Shown one piece after another: positions 48,701 through 57,186 of a stretch of DNA of 64,000 nucleotides. Each line of letters begins with the position of its first letter. Position 1 is the stretch's first letter. The DNA comes from a virus. The stretch spans positions 1 through 64,000 of IMG/VR virus record IMGVR_UViG_3300020477_000990. One strand, 5' to 3'. The notes under the pieces were generated by a model. It worked only from the letters and a program-made list of their open reading frames with translations, was not told the origin of the DNA and made no database searches. A program made the position numbers and the translations under genes.

Positions 48701-51270
48701 CAGAAGTTACAGATGCTTCAACTAATACTGTTAATACATCACACATTATTGGTATTAAGGCTAGAGCAGGAAACTTTAAAGCAGGAAGTACTGCCACTAA
48801 CGCATATGGTTTATATGTTGACACATCAAAAGATGGTGCGGCAACTATAACAAATAGATATTCAATTTACGCACCACAGTCAAGTGATAAGGCATACTTT
48901 GCAGGTCAAGTACAAATAGGTGCATTTACAATACCAAATACAGATGGTACTAATGGACAATTTTTAAAAACAGATGGTGCTGGAAACCTTACATGGACAT
49001 CAATAACACAAGAAAATTTAGCAGATAATGATACAGATGATTTAAGTGAAGGTTCTTCTAACTTATACTTTACTAATGCAAGAGCAGATGCACGTATTGG
49101 AGCATCAAGTTTAAGTGATATATCAAATGTACACACAGCGGCTCCAACAGATGGTCAAGTACTTAAATGGGATAACGGAAATAGTAGATGGGCACCAGCG
49201 GCAGACACAGATACAGTTTATACTTCATTTAACTCAGACTTTGATACAAGATTAGCGGCAAAAGATACAGGTGATTTAAGTGAAGGAAGTAATTTATATT
49301 ACACAGATGCAAGAGCTGATGCAAGAATTACAAACGCATTAATTGATGAAGACAATATGGCTTCAGATAGTGCTACAAAATTACCATCACAACAATCAGT
49401 TAAGGCATACGTTGATTCACAAGTAGCAAGTGAAAATGAATTAAGCGAAATGAATGATGTAACTTTATCAGGTTTAGCATCAAGTCAATTCTTACAATAC
49501 AATGGTACTGCTTGGGTGAATGTAAGTAGTTCAGCAGTTCCGGCAGGCTCAGATACAGAAGTTCAATTTAATGATGGTGGTGGTTTTGCTGGTGATTCAG
49601 ACTTTACATATAATAAAACAACAAATAAAATTACAGTTGGATCAGTTACAACAACAGGTGCTTCACCGTCTATTTCATCTTCAGGTGCTTTAGGAATTTC
49701 AACTACAGCATCAAACAGCGATATTACAATTACACCACATGGTACTGGTGACATTGTACTTGATAGTCAAAAATGGCCACAGGCAGATGGTCCAGCAGGT
49801 TCATATTTAAAAACAGATGGTGCTAGTCAGTTAAGTTGGGACTTGTTAGATACAGATGATGTAGGTGAAGGCGGAAGATTATATTATACAACTGCAAGAG
49901 TTGATCAAAGAATTACAGGACAATGGTTAGTTGATGAAGATAATATGGCATCAGATAGTGATACTAAAATTCCTTCTCAACAATCAGTTAAAGCATACGT
50001 AGACGCACAGATTTTAACAAAAGATAATACAGATGAAATTGCAGAAGGTTCAACTAATCTTTATTATACAGATGCAAGAGCACAGGCAGTTTCAATTAAT
50101 AATTTAGTAGAAGATACTACTCCACAGTTAGGCGGTACACTTGATGCCAACAGTAATACAATTGACATGGGTACAAATATTATTACTGATGCAAAAGTTG
50201 GTAATTGGGATACAGCACATGGTTGGGGTGACCACTCAAGTGCAGGTTACTTAACATCAATTAGTGCAAATTCAATTAATGATACACACATTGATTGGGG
50301 AACAGGTGCTAATCAAGTATCATCAGCTGATGTTCCAGAACAAACAAATTTATATTACACAGATGCAAGAGCTGATGCAAGAATTGGAGCGGCAAGTATT
50401 AATGCATTATCAGATGTTAATACATCAGGTGCGGCAAATGGCAAGATATTAAAACACAATGGTACTGATTGGGTAGTAGCAGATGACTCAGGTGGTCCTG
50501 CAGATACAGATGCATTATCAGAAGGTTCAAGTAACTTATACTTTACTAATGCAAGAGCAGATGCACGTATAGCCGCGGCAACGTTTACTACACTATCAGA
50601 CGTAGATGCTGTAGTAGCCGGTGATGATGGTAAGATATTATACTACGATCATTCATCAACTTCATTTAAATGGAAAGCAGATGCAGGTGGTCCAGCAGAT
50701 ACTGATGCATTGTCAGAAGGTTCAAGTAACTTATACTTTACAAACGCAAGAGCTGATGCACGTATTGGAGCGGCGGATATAGCTGACTTAAACAATGTAC
50801 ACACAGCGGCGGCAACAGATGGACAAGTACTTACTTGGGATAATGGAAATTCAAGATGGGCACCAGCTGATGCAGGTGGTGGTGGAACAACCACAGTAGA
50901 AAGATTTAAAATTAACTATGCAACAAATGGTAACTTACAAAGTATTACAGATATAACATCTGGAATATCAGGAGTAAACATTGATTCAGCGGCAGGTGGT
51001 GATATTACAATTACATTTACAGGATACAGTTATCCACCAGCAGGTATATTATACTTTGGTTACAAATATGCATCAAATGAATATGATATTATGCCTTGGA
51101 ACAAAGACGTTACATTAAGAAAAGTACCAGGCGGTGGATCATCAGGATCTCCAACAGCATTTGGATCAATATCAACAATTTCAATTAAAGCGGCTGAAGG
51201 TGATACTGGAGCTTCAAGATCATTTGGTACAGTTACTCATGCATGGATACAATTGGTAATGGGAGGCTAG
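45733..51270 (+). CDS. Very long repetitive tail fibre protein
   Basis: The 1845-residue protein is made mostly of degenerate repeats. The unit motif, a Y(F/Y)T(N/D/T)AR box, occurs 11 times, usually preceded by LSEGS-N. It alternates with NGKILKHNGTSWVVADD-type, DGQVLKWDNGNSRWAP-type and GWGDHS-type blocks. The N-terminus (MADNTGSNLGTGHIVFSS...) may attach to the tail. The C-terminus ends in a Gly-rich, beta-like domain (SYPPAGILYFGYK...). This repeat style is known from tail fibres of marine T4-like phages. The internal repeats make it prone to recombination, which could vary host range. Confidence 0.92.
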   Translation: MADNTGSNLGTGHIVFSSKVGNDLQFKTLVGGTNITLANTASEITITASNDTTALNIGTGSGIFTSKAGDNIQFKSLIANAASGISLTSNADDLTFQLVSANVDAGKLGGVAASDFLQKSNNLSGLTNLATARSNLSVYSKAEVDGFAVKNNANVLPSADNTWSLGDNSNRWAAIYANRFYGMATTAGSMASLNDITDVDTSGAVNNSVLKWNSSTSQWEIGVDSGGGGGSSSFVGLSDTPGNFTGDANKYVRVNAGETALEFVDGVATEAYVTTQVNNLIDSAPGALDTLNELAAALGDDANFSTTITNSIATKLATADFNNTFDTRFGNKNISDLSNVHTAAPTDGQVLSWDNGNSRWAPSNVGSGDITRVNITAGTGLSGTQDTTSGDHTQTLAVDVGTSAGKIVQLDGSAKLPAVDGSALTNLPAAYTNASVDAHLNQSNPTSGFVLSWNGSDYAWVTNAGYTDTDFDNRLATKSTTNLTEGTNLYYTDARVNARVGALGSANWDTAFGWGDHSSAGYLSSVALNNLTDVNTAGVANGKILKYNGTSWVVADDTGGPADTDALGEGSTNLYFTNARADARISAATFTTLSDVDAVVAGDNGKILYYDHGTTSFKWKVDAGGPADTDALAEGSTNLYFTNARVDTHLNQSNPTSGYVLSWNGSDYVWVANGTPGAITDIVNDATPQLGGTLDANGNTIDMGTNVLTDVNLGQFITAHGWGDHSGAGYLTSTGVISSHTDVHNAAATDGQVLKWDNANSRWAPANDTDTVYSSFNSDFDTRLTAKDTGDLSEGSNLYFTNARADARIGAASINALSDVDTSGAANGKILKHNGTSWVVADDTDTDTGILNVVEDTTPQLGGNLDVQTNTIKSSDNVQLGEGVSATGITGTLATRVSGFGAYFGFTSDNSKRHYNNVWQSKQTLSTNVDTGNKKQGWLIDSVLELDGNTHGANDTADVSKLFGDYSYTSLKSSSGNTSANGVVGHSFSAEVTDASTNTVNTSHIIGIKARAGNFKAGSTATNAYGLYVDTSKDGAATITNRYSIYAPQSSDKAYFAGQVQIGAFTIPNTDGTNGQFLKTDGAGNLTWTSITQENLADNDTDDLSEGSSNLYFTNARADARIGASSLSDISNVHTAAPTDGQVLKWDNGNSRWAPAADTDTVYTSFNSDFDTRLAAKDTGDLSEGSNLYYTDARADARITNALIDEDNMASDSATKLPSQQSVKAYVDSQVASENELSEMNDVTLSGLASSQFLQYNGTAWVNVSSSAVPAGSDTEVQFNDGGGFAGDSDFTYNKTTNKITVGSVTTTGASPSISSSGALGISTTASNSDITITPHGTGDIVLDSQKWPQADGPAGSYLKTDGASQLSWDLLDTDDVGEGGRLYYTTARVDQRITGQWLVDEDNMASDSDTKIPSQQSVKAYVDAQILTKDNTDEIAEGSTNLYYTDARAQAVSINNLVEDTTPQLGGTLDANSNTIDMGTNIITDAKVGNWDTAHGWGDHSSAGYLTSISANSINDTHIDWGTGANQVSSADVPEQTNLYYTDARADARIGAASINALSDVNTSGAANGKILKHNGTDWVVADDSGGPADTDALSEGSSNLYFTNARADARIAAATFTTLSDVDAVVAGDDGKILYYDHSSTSFKWKADAGGPADTDALSEGSSNLYFTNARADARIGAADIADLNNVHTAAATDGQVLTWDNGNSRWAPADAGGGGTTTVERFKINYATNGNLQSITDITSGISGVNIDSAAGGDITITFTGYSYPPAGILYFGYKYASNEYDIMPWNKDVTLRKVPGGGSSGSPTAFGSISTISIKAAEGDTGASRSFGTVTHAWIQLVMGG
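47190..50860 (+). repeat. Degenerate long repeats inside the fibre gene
   Basis: At DNA level the blocks coding for LYFTNARADARI and for NGKILKHNGTSWVVADD recur many times with long near-identical stretches (for example near 48130, 49070, 50530 and 50740). These direct repeats lie in one frame and are separated by variable linkers. Confidence 0.8.
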
Positions 51271-51273
51271 TAG

Positions 51274-53250
51274 ATGGCCTACAAAACTAATTATATTGAT
51301 GTTAATAAACCAGCAAAAGTTTTAAGTTTAAACATTACATCAATTGCAAACAAAACACAATGGCCACATAATGATGGACAAGGTGATAAATGGTGGTCGA
51401 GTGGTTCAAATCCAAAATATTATCAATGGACAGTTCAAGGAACAGTAACAGCACAGAATCATGGTTCTCACTTAACAAGAAAAGATTTTCAATATAATGG
51501 ATTAGATATACAAGTAGGTGATTGGATTGCAGGTGCATCAACAGGATTATGTTGTAGAATTGTTTCTATATCAGCAAAAGCAACAGGTAGTTTTACCTGT
51601 ATTGTAGAAGATTGGTTAAGATATAATACATTTAGATCATCTTCAGGTTCTGGTATATTTGCTACAGGTACAGCGGTTTGTTTTCAATTAAATGAAAACG
51701 GACACCCTATGATAGATCCAGTACCAGCATCTATTACTTCTGGAACGTTTTATCAAAATATTAACTCAAGATTTCAATATTTAAATCCACAAATGCACTA
51801 TGTATTAGATCAAACAGCACATGGTTTTGCGGCAGGAGATGTTATATCAATTACAGGTTCAGGCTTTGCTAAAACAACAGGTGCAACAGCAAGTAAAACA
51901 ATTGGTACAGTAACTAATCCAGGACCAGGCCCAAATCAATTTATGTTAAGACCAAATACAAGAATTATTGATTTCAATCCTGCTATACCAGGATCAGTAG
52001 GTGATTTTATTTACACAGACAATAGTACAGCAGGTGGTTTAACAACTACTTCAACATCAGGTAAGATACAGTTTTTAAAAATAGCAGATGCTATTGCTTC
52101 ATCAGTTACAGGATCACAAGTAGACCCAACAACTACAGCAAGTGATGTTTTAGAAATTAATGAAATAGCGGTTACATTTACTGGTGGTAATTTGACACAA
52201 ACAATAACAGACATTAATGGTGGTACAGGAACGCATGGGGTTTCAGCATCAAGTTCACCTTCACCAACTACAGCAACCACGGCAGTAGAAAGTTTAGCTT
52301 ATGGACTAGTTGGTGTTTATCCAAATGGACAAATTACTATTAATGGTACTAATGTAACATTTACAACTACAACGGCTGGACAAGCGGCATATGGTATTGC
52401 AGTTGGTATTGCAGATGATATTATTGCAGATGTTAACGCGGCATCTCCAACAAATATTACAGCAAGTAAGTCAGGATCAAATGTTATATTAACAGAATCA
52501 CAAGGTAATGCAATTACAATTGTAAATGTACAAAATGATGGACAAGGTAATCCAGTAGCAGGTCCAAGTTCAGGTACAGGATGGGAATTGTCAACAAGTG
52601 CATCATCAGGTGCTTATATAAAATTAACAAGATCAGATGGTGGAGAAATTTTATTAGATGAAACAACTGGAACACCATTAAACGATTTAGGATTATTTTC
52701 CGTACATAATGGAAGACCACCGTTAGCAGTAACAGTAGAACAAGGTATTGTTGCAGGTGGCGGCGGAACAACTGTTGTAAATGATATAGCGGCAAGAAAT
52801 GCTTTATCTCCTTCAGTTGGAGATATGGTCTATGTAATTGATTCAGGTAATAGTGAGTATGCTTTCTATGTTTATAGTGGCGGTACTTGGAAATTACTTG
52901 CAGATGAAGATTCAGCAAATACAGATGCTAATACACTTTCAGCAACTATAACACAGGCAGGCGGCTCAGGTACAACAGCAATTGGAACAGTATCAGATGG
53001 TTCAAGAATAACATTAATTAGTGTAGAAGTTACAGTAGCATTTGACGATGCACCAACATTAACAATTGGTGACGCAAGTGATAATGATAGACTTGTTACT
53101 AATAATGAAATAGATTTAGGATCTGTAGGAACCTATGCAATACAGCCTGCTTATCAATACTCTACAGGTTCAGATGCGACTATAAATGCGTATTTTAATG
53201 TTGCAAGTGCAACAACAGGATCGGCTAAAATACTAGTTAGTTATATGTAA
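51274..53250 (+). CDS. Fibre-associated structural protein
   Basis: The 658-residue Gly/Thr/Ser/Ala-rich protein starts 3 nt after the fibre stop. The N-terminal 150 residues form a conserved-looking domain (QWPHNDGQGDKWWSSGSNPKYYQW, DWIAGASTGLCCRIVSI). The middle is beta-repeat like. A VNDIAARNALSPSVGDMVYV block followed by YAFYVYSGGTWKLLAD is typical of phage fibre tips. The C-terminal 100 residues are a jelly-roll-like segment. It is likely a tail-fibre partner or receptor-binding tip. Confidence 0.75.
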   Translation: MAYKTNYIDVNKPAKVLSLNITSIANKTQWPHNDGQGDKWWSSGSNPKYYQWTVQGTVTAQNHGSHLTRKDFQYNGLDIQVGDWIAGASTGLCCRIVSISAKATGSFTCIVEDWLRYNTFRSSSGSGIFATGTAVCFQLNENGHPMIDPVPASITSGTFYQNINSRFQYLNPQMHYVLDQTAHGFAAGDVISITGSGFAKTTGATASKTIGTVTNPGPGPNQFMLRPNTRIIDFNPAIPGSVGDFIYTDNSTAGGLTTTSTSGKIQFLKIADAIASSVTGSQVDPTTTASDVLEINEIAVTFTGGNLTQTITDINGGTGTHGVSASSSPSPTTATTAVESLAYGLVGVYPNGQITINGTNVTFTTTTAGQAAYGIAVGIADDIIADVNAASPTNITASKSGSNVILTESQGNAITIVNVQNDGQGNPVAGPSSGTGWELSTSASSGAYIKLTRSDGGEILLDETTGTPLNDLGLFSVHNGRPPLAVTVEQGIVAGGGGTTVVNDIAARNALSPSVGDMVYVIDSGNSEYAFYVYSGGTWKLLADEDSANTDANTLSATITQAGGSGTTAIGTVSDGSRITLISVEVTVAFDDAPTLTIGDASDNDRLVTNNEIDLGSVGTYAIQPAYQYSTGSDATINAYFNVASATTGSAKILVSYM

Positions 53251-53265
53251 TTTTAACCAATTCCA

Positions 53266-53273
53266 GATAAATA
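53266..53273 (+). promoter_or_regulatory. Late-promoter-like box GATAAATA
   Basis: It follows TTCCA and lies 21 nt upstream of ATG 53295, which has GGAG at a normal distance. Confidence 0.5.
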
Positions 53274-53294
53274 TGTGTATAGAATGGAGTTATA

Positions 53295-53597
53295 ATGAGT
53301 AGACCAAAACCAGATATTTTATTAGAATTTACGAATCCAAAGAACTATAAGAGTGAACAGGTTCTTAAGGCCGAGGCAATCTATGCGGTTTTCTTTAAAG
53401 ATGCTCCAATCAATTTACGTTCATTAAATACTTTAGTGAACTACCCCGGACCTAAGTACAAAAAAGTCTCCTTTTCAAATTCAGGACACGCAATTAACCT
53501 TGCGGAAAAATTAAATTCATTATTCAAATGTGATGATTTTTCAGTCCACGTTTTAACAGCAGGAAAGAAACTTAATGTACAAGGACAACCAAAGTAA
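53295..53597 (+). CDS. Unknown protein
   Basis: A 100-residue protein (MSRPKPDILLEFTNPKNYKSEQV...) with a positively charged beta/alpha mix. It overlaps the next gene by 23 nt. Position behind a late promoter suggests virion assembly. No family recognised. Confidence 0.6.
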   Translation: MSRPKPDILLEFTNPKNYKSEQVLKAEAIYAVFFKDAPINLRSLNTLVNYPGPKYKKVSFSNSGHAINLAEKLNSLFKCDDFSVHVLTAGKKLNVQGQPK

Positions 53598-53964
53598 AAA
53601 AATCATTTTAGATTATTTAAAAAGTAAGAATGTGTCAGATGCACAGATGTTTACTATGTTTGTGAGTCGTATTGGCAAAGATTCTTTTGAGCAATCATTA
53701 AGATTAACAAAAATGGGTGTACAGGTATTAGAAGAACACTTTCCTTCTTATGTAATTAAAATTAAACAGCCTTTTACAGTTAAAGCAATTCATATACATA
53801 ATTTAGAACGTGAAATGCTATTACCTTATTATATAGATAATAAAAAAATTGTAGTTTTTAATGAAAAAGATGCAGTAGATCTAAAGTTAATTGACGGTGA
53901 TGTTGAGCTTTGGTCCAGAAATTTCAGCATAAACAACCAAGATTATTCTCCTAAATTTGACTAA
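53575..53964 (+). CDS. Unknown protein
   Basis: The 129-residue protein (MYKDNQSKKIILDYLKSKNVSD...) has an alpha/beta layout. The gene ends 9 nt before a terminator hairpin and is the last gene before the MoxR promoter. No motif recognised. Confidence 0.6.
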   Translation: MYKDNQSKKIILDYLKSKNVSDAQMFTMFVSRIGKDSFEQSLRLTKMGVQVLEEHFPSYVIKIKQPFTVKAIHIHNLEREMLLPYYIDNKKIVVFNEKDAVDLKLIDGDVELWSRNFSINNQDYSPKFD

Positions 53965-53973
53965 AAGAGGATA

Positions 53974-53998
53974 AGTCATTGAAATCATTGGCTTTTTT
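53974..53998 (+). terminator. Terminator hairpin, copy 1 of a duplicated cassette
   Basis: AGTCA pairs with TGGCT (one G-U) with a partly paired TTGAAATCAT loop, followed by six T. The same hairpin recurs at 57507-57531, and both are followed by the same promoter type. Confidence 0.65.
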
Positions 53999-54024
53999 CT
54001 GGCCATTTTTCTGACAAATAATGG

Positions 54025-54052
54025 TTGACAGATTTCTATATGATGCTATTAT
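54025..54052 (+). promoter_or_regulatory. Sigma-70-like promoter, cassette copy 1 (TTGACA-N16-TATTAT)
   Basis: The region ATAATGGTTGACAGA...CTATATGATGCTAT is nearly identical to the one at 57547. It drives the MoxR gene 34 nt downstream. Confidence 0.75.
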
Positions 54053-54086
54053 ATAATTATAAACAAAAAAGCAGAAAGAGGCTAAA

Positions 54087-55178
54087 ATGGTGAAAACAAA
54101 TACAACAGAAACTAGAACAGTTAGACCAAGCGATGTTAAAGCAGAAGTTCTAGCCTGTATAGATGCAAAGAGACCTGTAATGTTATGGGGTCCTCCAGGC
54201 ATTGGAAAATCAGAAATTATTAATGAAATAGGACAAGACTTAAATCGTAATGTTATTGATTTAAGATTGTTATTATTGGAACCAACAGATTTACGTGGTA
54301 TTCCATATTTTAATTCGAAAGCGAATAAAATGGATTGGGCACCACCAGTAGATCTTCCAAGTGATCCTAAAGATAATTCAATATTATTTTTAGACGAAAT
54401 AAATGCCGCACCACAATCAGTACAGGCCGCGGCGTATCAATTAGTTCTTAATAGAAGAATTGGTACTTATAAATTACCAGATGGAGTATCAATTGTAGCG
54501 GCTGGTAATAGAGAAAGTGATAGAGGTGTTACTTATAGAATGCCTTCACCACTTGCTAACAGAATGTTACATATTGAGATGGCTGTTAATTTTGAAGATT
54601 GGCAGGATTGGGCAACCAAAAATGAAATCCATGCTGATGTAGTTGGATATTTAACATTTGCTAAAAATGATTTATATGACTTTGATCCTAGAAGTTCATC
54701 TAGAGCATTTGCAACACCAAGAAGTTGGTCGTTTGTAAGTGATATGCTAGAAACTGGAAAACTTGAAGGTTCAAGATTAACTGATATTATCACAGGGTCA
54801 GTTGGTGAAGGTCTTGCAGTAAAATTTATAGCACATAGAGATGTTGCTGGTAAATTACCTAACCCATCTGATATTTTAAGTGGTAAAGTTAAAAAACTTG
54901 ATACTAAAGAAGTTAGTGCTATGTATTCATTAATTACTTCATTATGTTATGAATTAAAAGATGAATGTGAAAAGGCTCAAAAATCTAAAAAGATGGCTGG
55001 GTGGCATAAAATGGCAGATAACTTTTTGCAGTATATGATGGATAATTTTGAAACTGAAATGGTAGTGCTAGGGGCAAGAATTGCTCTTAAAAATCATCAA
55101 CTACCGTTTAGTCCTAAAGAGCTAAAGAGCTTTAAGGACTTTTATAAGAGATATGGTAAGTTAATCGTTGACGTTTAA
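54087..55178 (+). CDS. MoxR/CbbQ-type AAA+ ATPase
   Basis: The 363-residue protein has Walker A LWGPPGIGKSE (residues about 34-43), Walker B ILFLDEINAAP, the sensor region VAAGNRESD, and EVKLPDGVS-type strands (IGTYKLPDGVS). MoxR ATPases work with VWA-domain proteins in assembly or stress systems. A VWA protein with a metallopeptidase-like domain is encoded 2.4 kb downstream (57605) under a copy of the same promoter. Such MoxR-VWA pairs are known in bacteria and marine phages, but the phage role is unclear. Confidence 0.9.
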   Translation: MVKTNTTETRTVRPSDVKAEVLACIDAKRPVMLWGPPGIGKSEIINEIGQDLNRNVIDLRLLLLEPTDLRGIPYFNSKANKMDWAPPVDLPSDPKDNSILFLDEINAAPQSVQAAAYQLVLNRRIGTYKLPDGVSIVAAGNRESDRGVTYRMPSPLANRMLHIEMAVNFEDWQDWATKNEIHADVVGYLTFAKNDLYDFDPRSSSRAFATPRSWSFVSDMLETGKLEGSRLTDIITGSVGEGLAVKFIAHRDVAGKLPNPSDILSGKVKKLDTKEVSAMYSLITSLCYELKDECEKAQKSKKMAGWHKMADNFLQYMMDNFETEMVVLGARIALKNHQLPFSPKELKSFKDFYKRYGKLIVDV

Positions 55179-55180
55179 TT

Positions 55181-55251
55181 TATCATTATATGGGGACTAG
55201 GTCTACCTCTCTCTGCTCTTTCGGAAGACCGGTCCCCGCCAAATTATGATA
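55181..55251 (+). ncRNA. Strong hairpin with tRNA-like CCA end
   Basis: GGGGAC (55192-55197) pairs with GTCCCC (55232-55237), and GGTCT pairs with AGACC inside it. Outer TATCAT/ATGATA flanks can extend the stem. The stem ends in GCCA (55238-55241), like a tRNA 3' end with discriminator G. No D or T arm or anticodon is present, so it is not a tRNA; it has no T run, so it is not a classical terminator. It separates moxR from the following small genes. Confidence 0.5.
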
Positions 55252-55261
55252 AGTATTGTAT

Positions 55262-55651
55262 ATGGACAAAGTGCTAATATTAATAAAATTAATTTCGTTA
55301 TTATATCCTAAGAAAAATTGGGATAAGAATTCTCATTTTATTTTTACACATCAAGATAGAAAATTAATGAAAGAGTATTTAAAGTCAGCAAAGAAAATGG
55401 GACTTCATAAAATATTAAGAGAAGTGAATTTAATAGATCATGATTTTTTATCTTATGAAAAAGGTGAAGTATATCATTTATATATTGGTCCTAAATATAT
55501 TTGGGATCATGATTATAAAATGCTTTGGAAACCCCATGAAGATAAAGGCATTTGGAAAATAGAAAAAATATTTAATGAAAAAATTTCTCATGTACCTAAA
55601 GTAATGGGACAAAAAATATTAGGTAATTATTCATCGAAAGGTAAGGAATGA
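55262..55651 (+). CDS. Unknown protein
   Basis: The 129-residue protein is Lys/His/Trp-rich (MDKVLILIKLISLLYPKKNWDKN...). ATG 55262 is preferred to an upstream TTG. No motif recognised. It begins a run of seven small overlapping genes between MoxR and VWA. Confidence 0.55.
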   Translation: MDKVLILIKLISLLYPKKNWDKNSHFIFTHQDRKLMKEYLKSAKKMGLHKILREVNLIDHDFLSYEKGEVYHLYIGPKYIWDHDYKMLWKPHEDKGIWKIEKIFNEKISHVPKVMGQKILGNYSSKGKE

Positions 55652-55836
55652 AAATAACATTTTTAGATAAAAAATATGCAACAATGAGATATGAAAAACT
55701 TTTATCTAATTGTGATAAAGCATTATTAGAAGCAGAAGATCAATGGGCTATTACTTATTGGACTAATGTAAAAGAAAAATTAAGAAAAAATATGTCTAAA
55801 TTAGGTTTATTAAAAGGAAGTAAAATAGTTAACTAA
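55648..55836 (+). CDS. Unknown small protein
   Basis: A 62-residue helical charged protein (MKITFLDKKYATMRYEKLLSNC...). It overlaps the upstream gene by 4 nt and abuts the zinc-finger gene. No motif recognised. Confidence 0.5.
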   Translation: MKITFLDKKYATMRYEKLLSNCDKALLEAEDQWAITYWTNVKEKLRKNMSKLGLLKGSKIVN

Positions 55837-56109
55837 ATGGAACAACAATTTAATAACAAAGTATATCCAATTTATAAAAACGATATAGGTGTAAAAGAAA
55901 TACAGATAGGAGTAAAAAGTTTTATGTGTATGGGATGTTCACCACCAGATGATCACCCACACGTCTTTTTAACTATGGGAAATGATGAGTCATTAAATTG
56001 TATCTATTGCAATACAAAATATGTATATGATCATACACTAACATTTAGATATACTAATCCACCTGAGTGCTATGCAGGTGATAATATAATAGGTGAAAAA
56101 AATGAGTAA
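55837..56109 (+). CDS. Small zinc-finger protein (zf-CHCC/NDUFS6-like)
   Basis: The 90-residue protein contains FMCMGCSPPDDHPHVFLTMG followed by LNCIYCNTKYVYD. This is the CHCC pattern (Cys, His, Cys, Cys) seen in the zinc-binding C-terminus of NDUFS6-like proteins. The matching segment in that family reads HPxVFL...CPYCGTxY. It probably binds zinc; its partner is unknown. Confidence 0.7.
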   Translation: MEQQFNNKVYPIYKNDIGVKEIQIGVKSFMCMGCSPPDDHPHVFLTMGNDESLNCIYCNTKYVYDHTLTFRYTNPPECYAGDNIIGEKNE

Positions 56110-56401
56110 AGAAGAACTTTCAGTTTTGAAAAATCATAAGAGAAAGTTTTTAGGAATGCCAGCGGTTTGTGAAAATTATTTTGGTAAAAAGTATAAACAC
56201 AATGTTCATTTTCCTACAAAGAATGTAGCTGAAAATATAGGTAACTGGCTTGAAACAGGACCACAGGGTAAATGGGGTTGGTATTATGAAGCCCATAAAA
56301 CTGATATGGAAATGATGTATGATGAACCAGTTAGAAAAGAACACGTGGTATTATCATTTGAAAATGGAGAAGATGCTTTAATATGCCAAATGAAAAAGTA
56401 G
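56102..56401 (+). CDS. Unknown protein
   Basis: A 99-residue soluble protein (MSKEELSVLKNHKRKFLGMPAV...). ATG 56102 is used because the upstream in-frame codons overlap the zinc-finger gene. No family recognised. Confidence 0.55.
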   Translation: MSKEELSVLKNHKRKFLGMPAVCENYFGKKYKHNVHFPTKNVAENIGNWLETGPQGKWGWYYEAHKTDMEMMYDEPVRKEHVVLSFENGEDALICQMKK

Positions 56402-56763
56402 AAATAGAAGAATATAAAGTTAAAAAAAATAAATCTACTTATCGTAAAAAGAGTAATGAAGAATTAAAACAATTGGCTATTGAATGTTATCGAGGATCAG
56501 TATTTACAAGTTACCAAATACATCAGCAAGATATGAATATGTTGCAATCAATTTTTATGCCATTAGCATTTATGAACCCAGCACAATTAAAAGATACATA
56601 TAAAGATAAGCCTCATATGTATTATTCACACGAGAAAGATGCATTTCCAACTGGAATAAATGGATATGGCTGTTATGGATCTGTAGCATATCTTAATAAA
56701 GAAGATGGAGATCGTTTTAGAAAATACTATAATGCAATAGAAGAAAAACTAGAAAAATTATAA
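56383..56763 (+). CDS. Unknown protein
   Basis: The 126-residue protein (MPNEKVEIEEYKVKKNKSTY...) contains NGYGCYGSVAYLNKEDGDRF. It overlaps its neighbours by 19 and 1 nt. No family recognised. Confidence 0.55.
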   Translation: MPNEKVEIEEYKVKKNKSTYRKKSNEELKQLAIECYRGSVFTSYQIHQQDMNMLQSIFMPLAFMNPAQLKDTYKDKPHMYYSHEKDAFPTGINGYGCYGSVAYLNKEDGDRFRKYYNAIEEKLEKL

Positions 56764-57002
56764 TGCAAATATCATCACACGAATTTATGGAATTAGATCA
56801 AGATTATTATGTGATAGATATACATACAGTTTTTGAATCAAAAGAAGATAAATTAATAGAAGATGTATTAAAAAAACACACAACAGGTTGGTATTATAAA
56901 GCAGGATCATTTTTTGCATTTGAAAAAGCAAAAGATAGAGATATTGTAAAAGGTGCATTGGCTTGGGATAAGTTAACAAAGAGTTTTAAAAAAGATGAGT
57001 AA
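56763..57002 (+). CDS. Unknown small protein
   Basis: A 79-residue protein (MQISSHEFMELDQDYYVIDI...) starting in a TAATG overlap. No motif recognised. Confidence 0.55.
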   Translation: MQISSHEFMELDQDYYVIDIHTVFESKEDKLIEDVLKKHTTGWYYKAGSFFAFEKAKDRDIVKGALAWDKLTKSFKKDE

Positions 57003-57177
57003 TGTATATTACAAGGTTACAGTCACTAAAAACGATATGGAATGTACTTTATATTGGTGGGAAAAAACATATAAAAAGTTAATGGAATCAGTTGACTTAT
57101 TGTATAAATGTGCTAAAGTAGATGCAGTAGAATTAGAAATGGTTACAAAGGAAGAATATGATGAAAATTTTGTATAA
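56995..57177 (+). CDS. Unknown small protein
   Basis: A 60-residue protein (MSNVYYKVTVTKNDMECTLY...) overlapping the previous gene by 8 nt. No motif recognised. Confidence 0.5.
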   Translation: MSNVYYKVTVTKNDMECTLYWWEKTYKKLMESVDLLYKCAKVDAVELEMVTKEEYDENFV

Positions 57178-57186
57178 GGAAATATT

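Noticed and set aside
45733-51270. Minus-strand open frames across the fibre and neighbouring genes
   Set aside because: They are shadows of the repetitive plus-strand fibre gene, with skewed Ala/Ser/Pro content and no ribosome sites.
55192-55241. A real tRNA gene
   Set aside because: Only an acceptor-like stem and CCA tail form; there are no D, anticodon or T arms.
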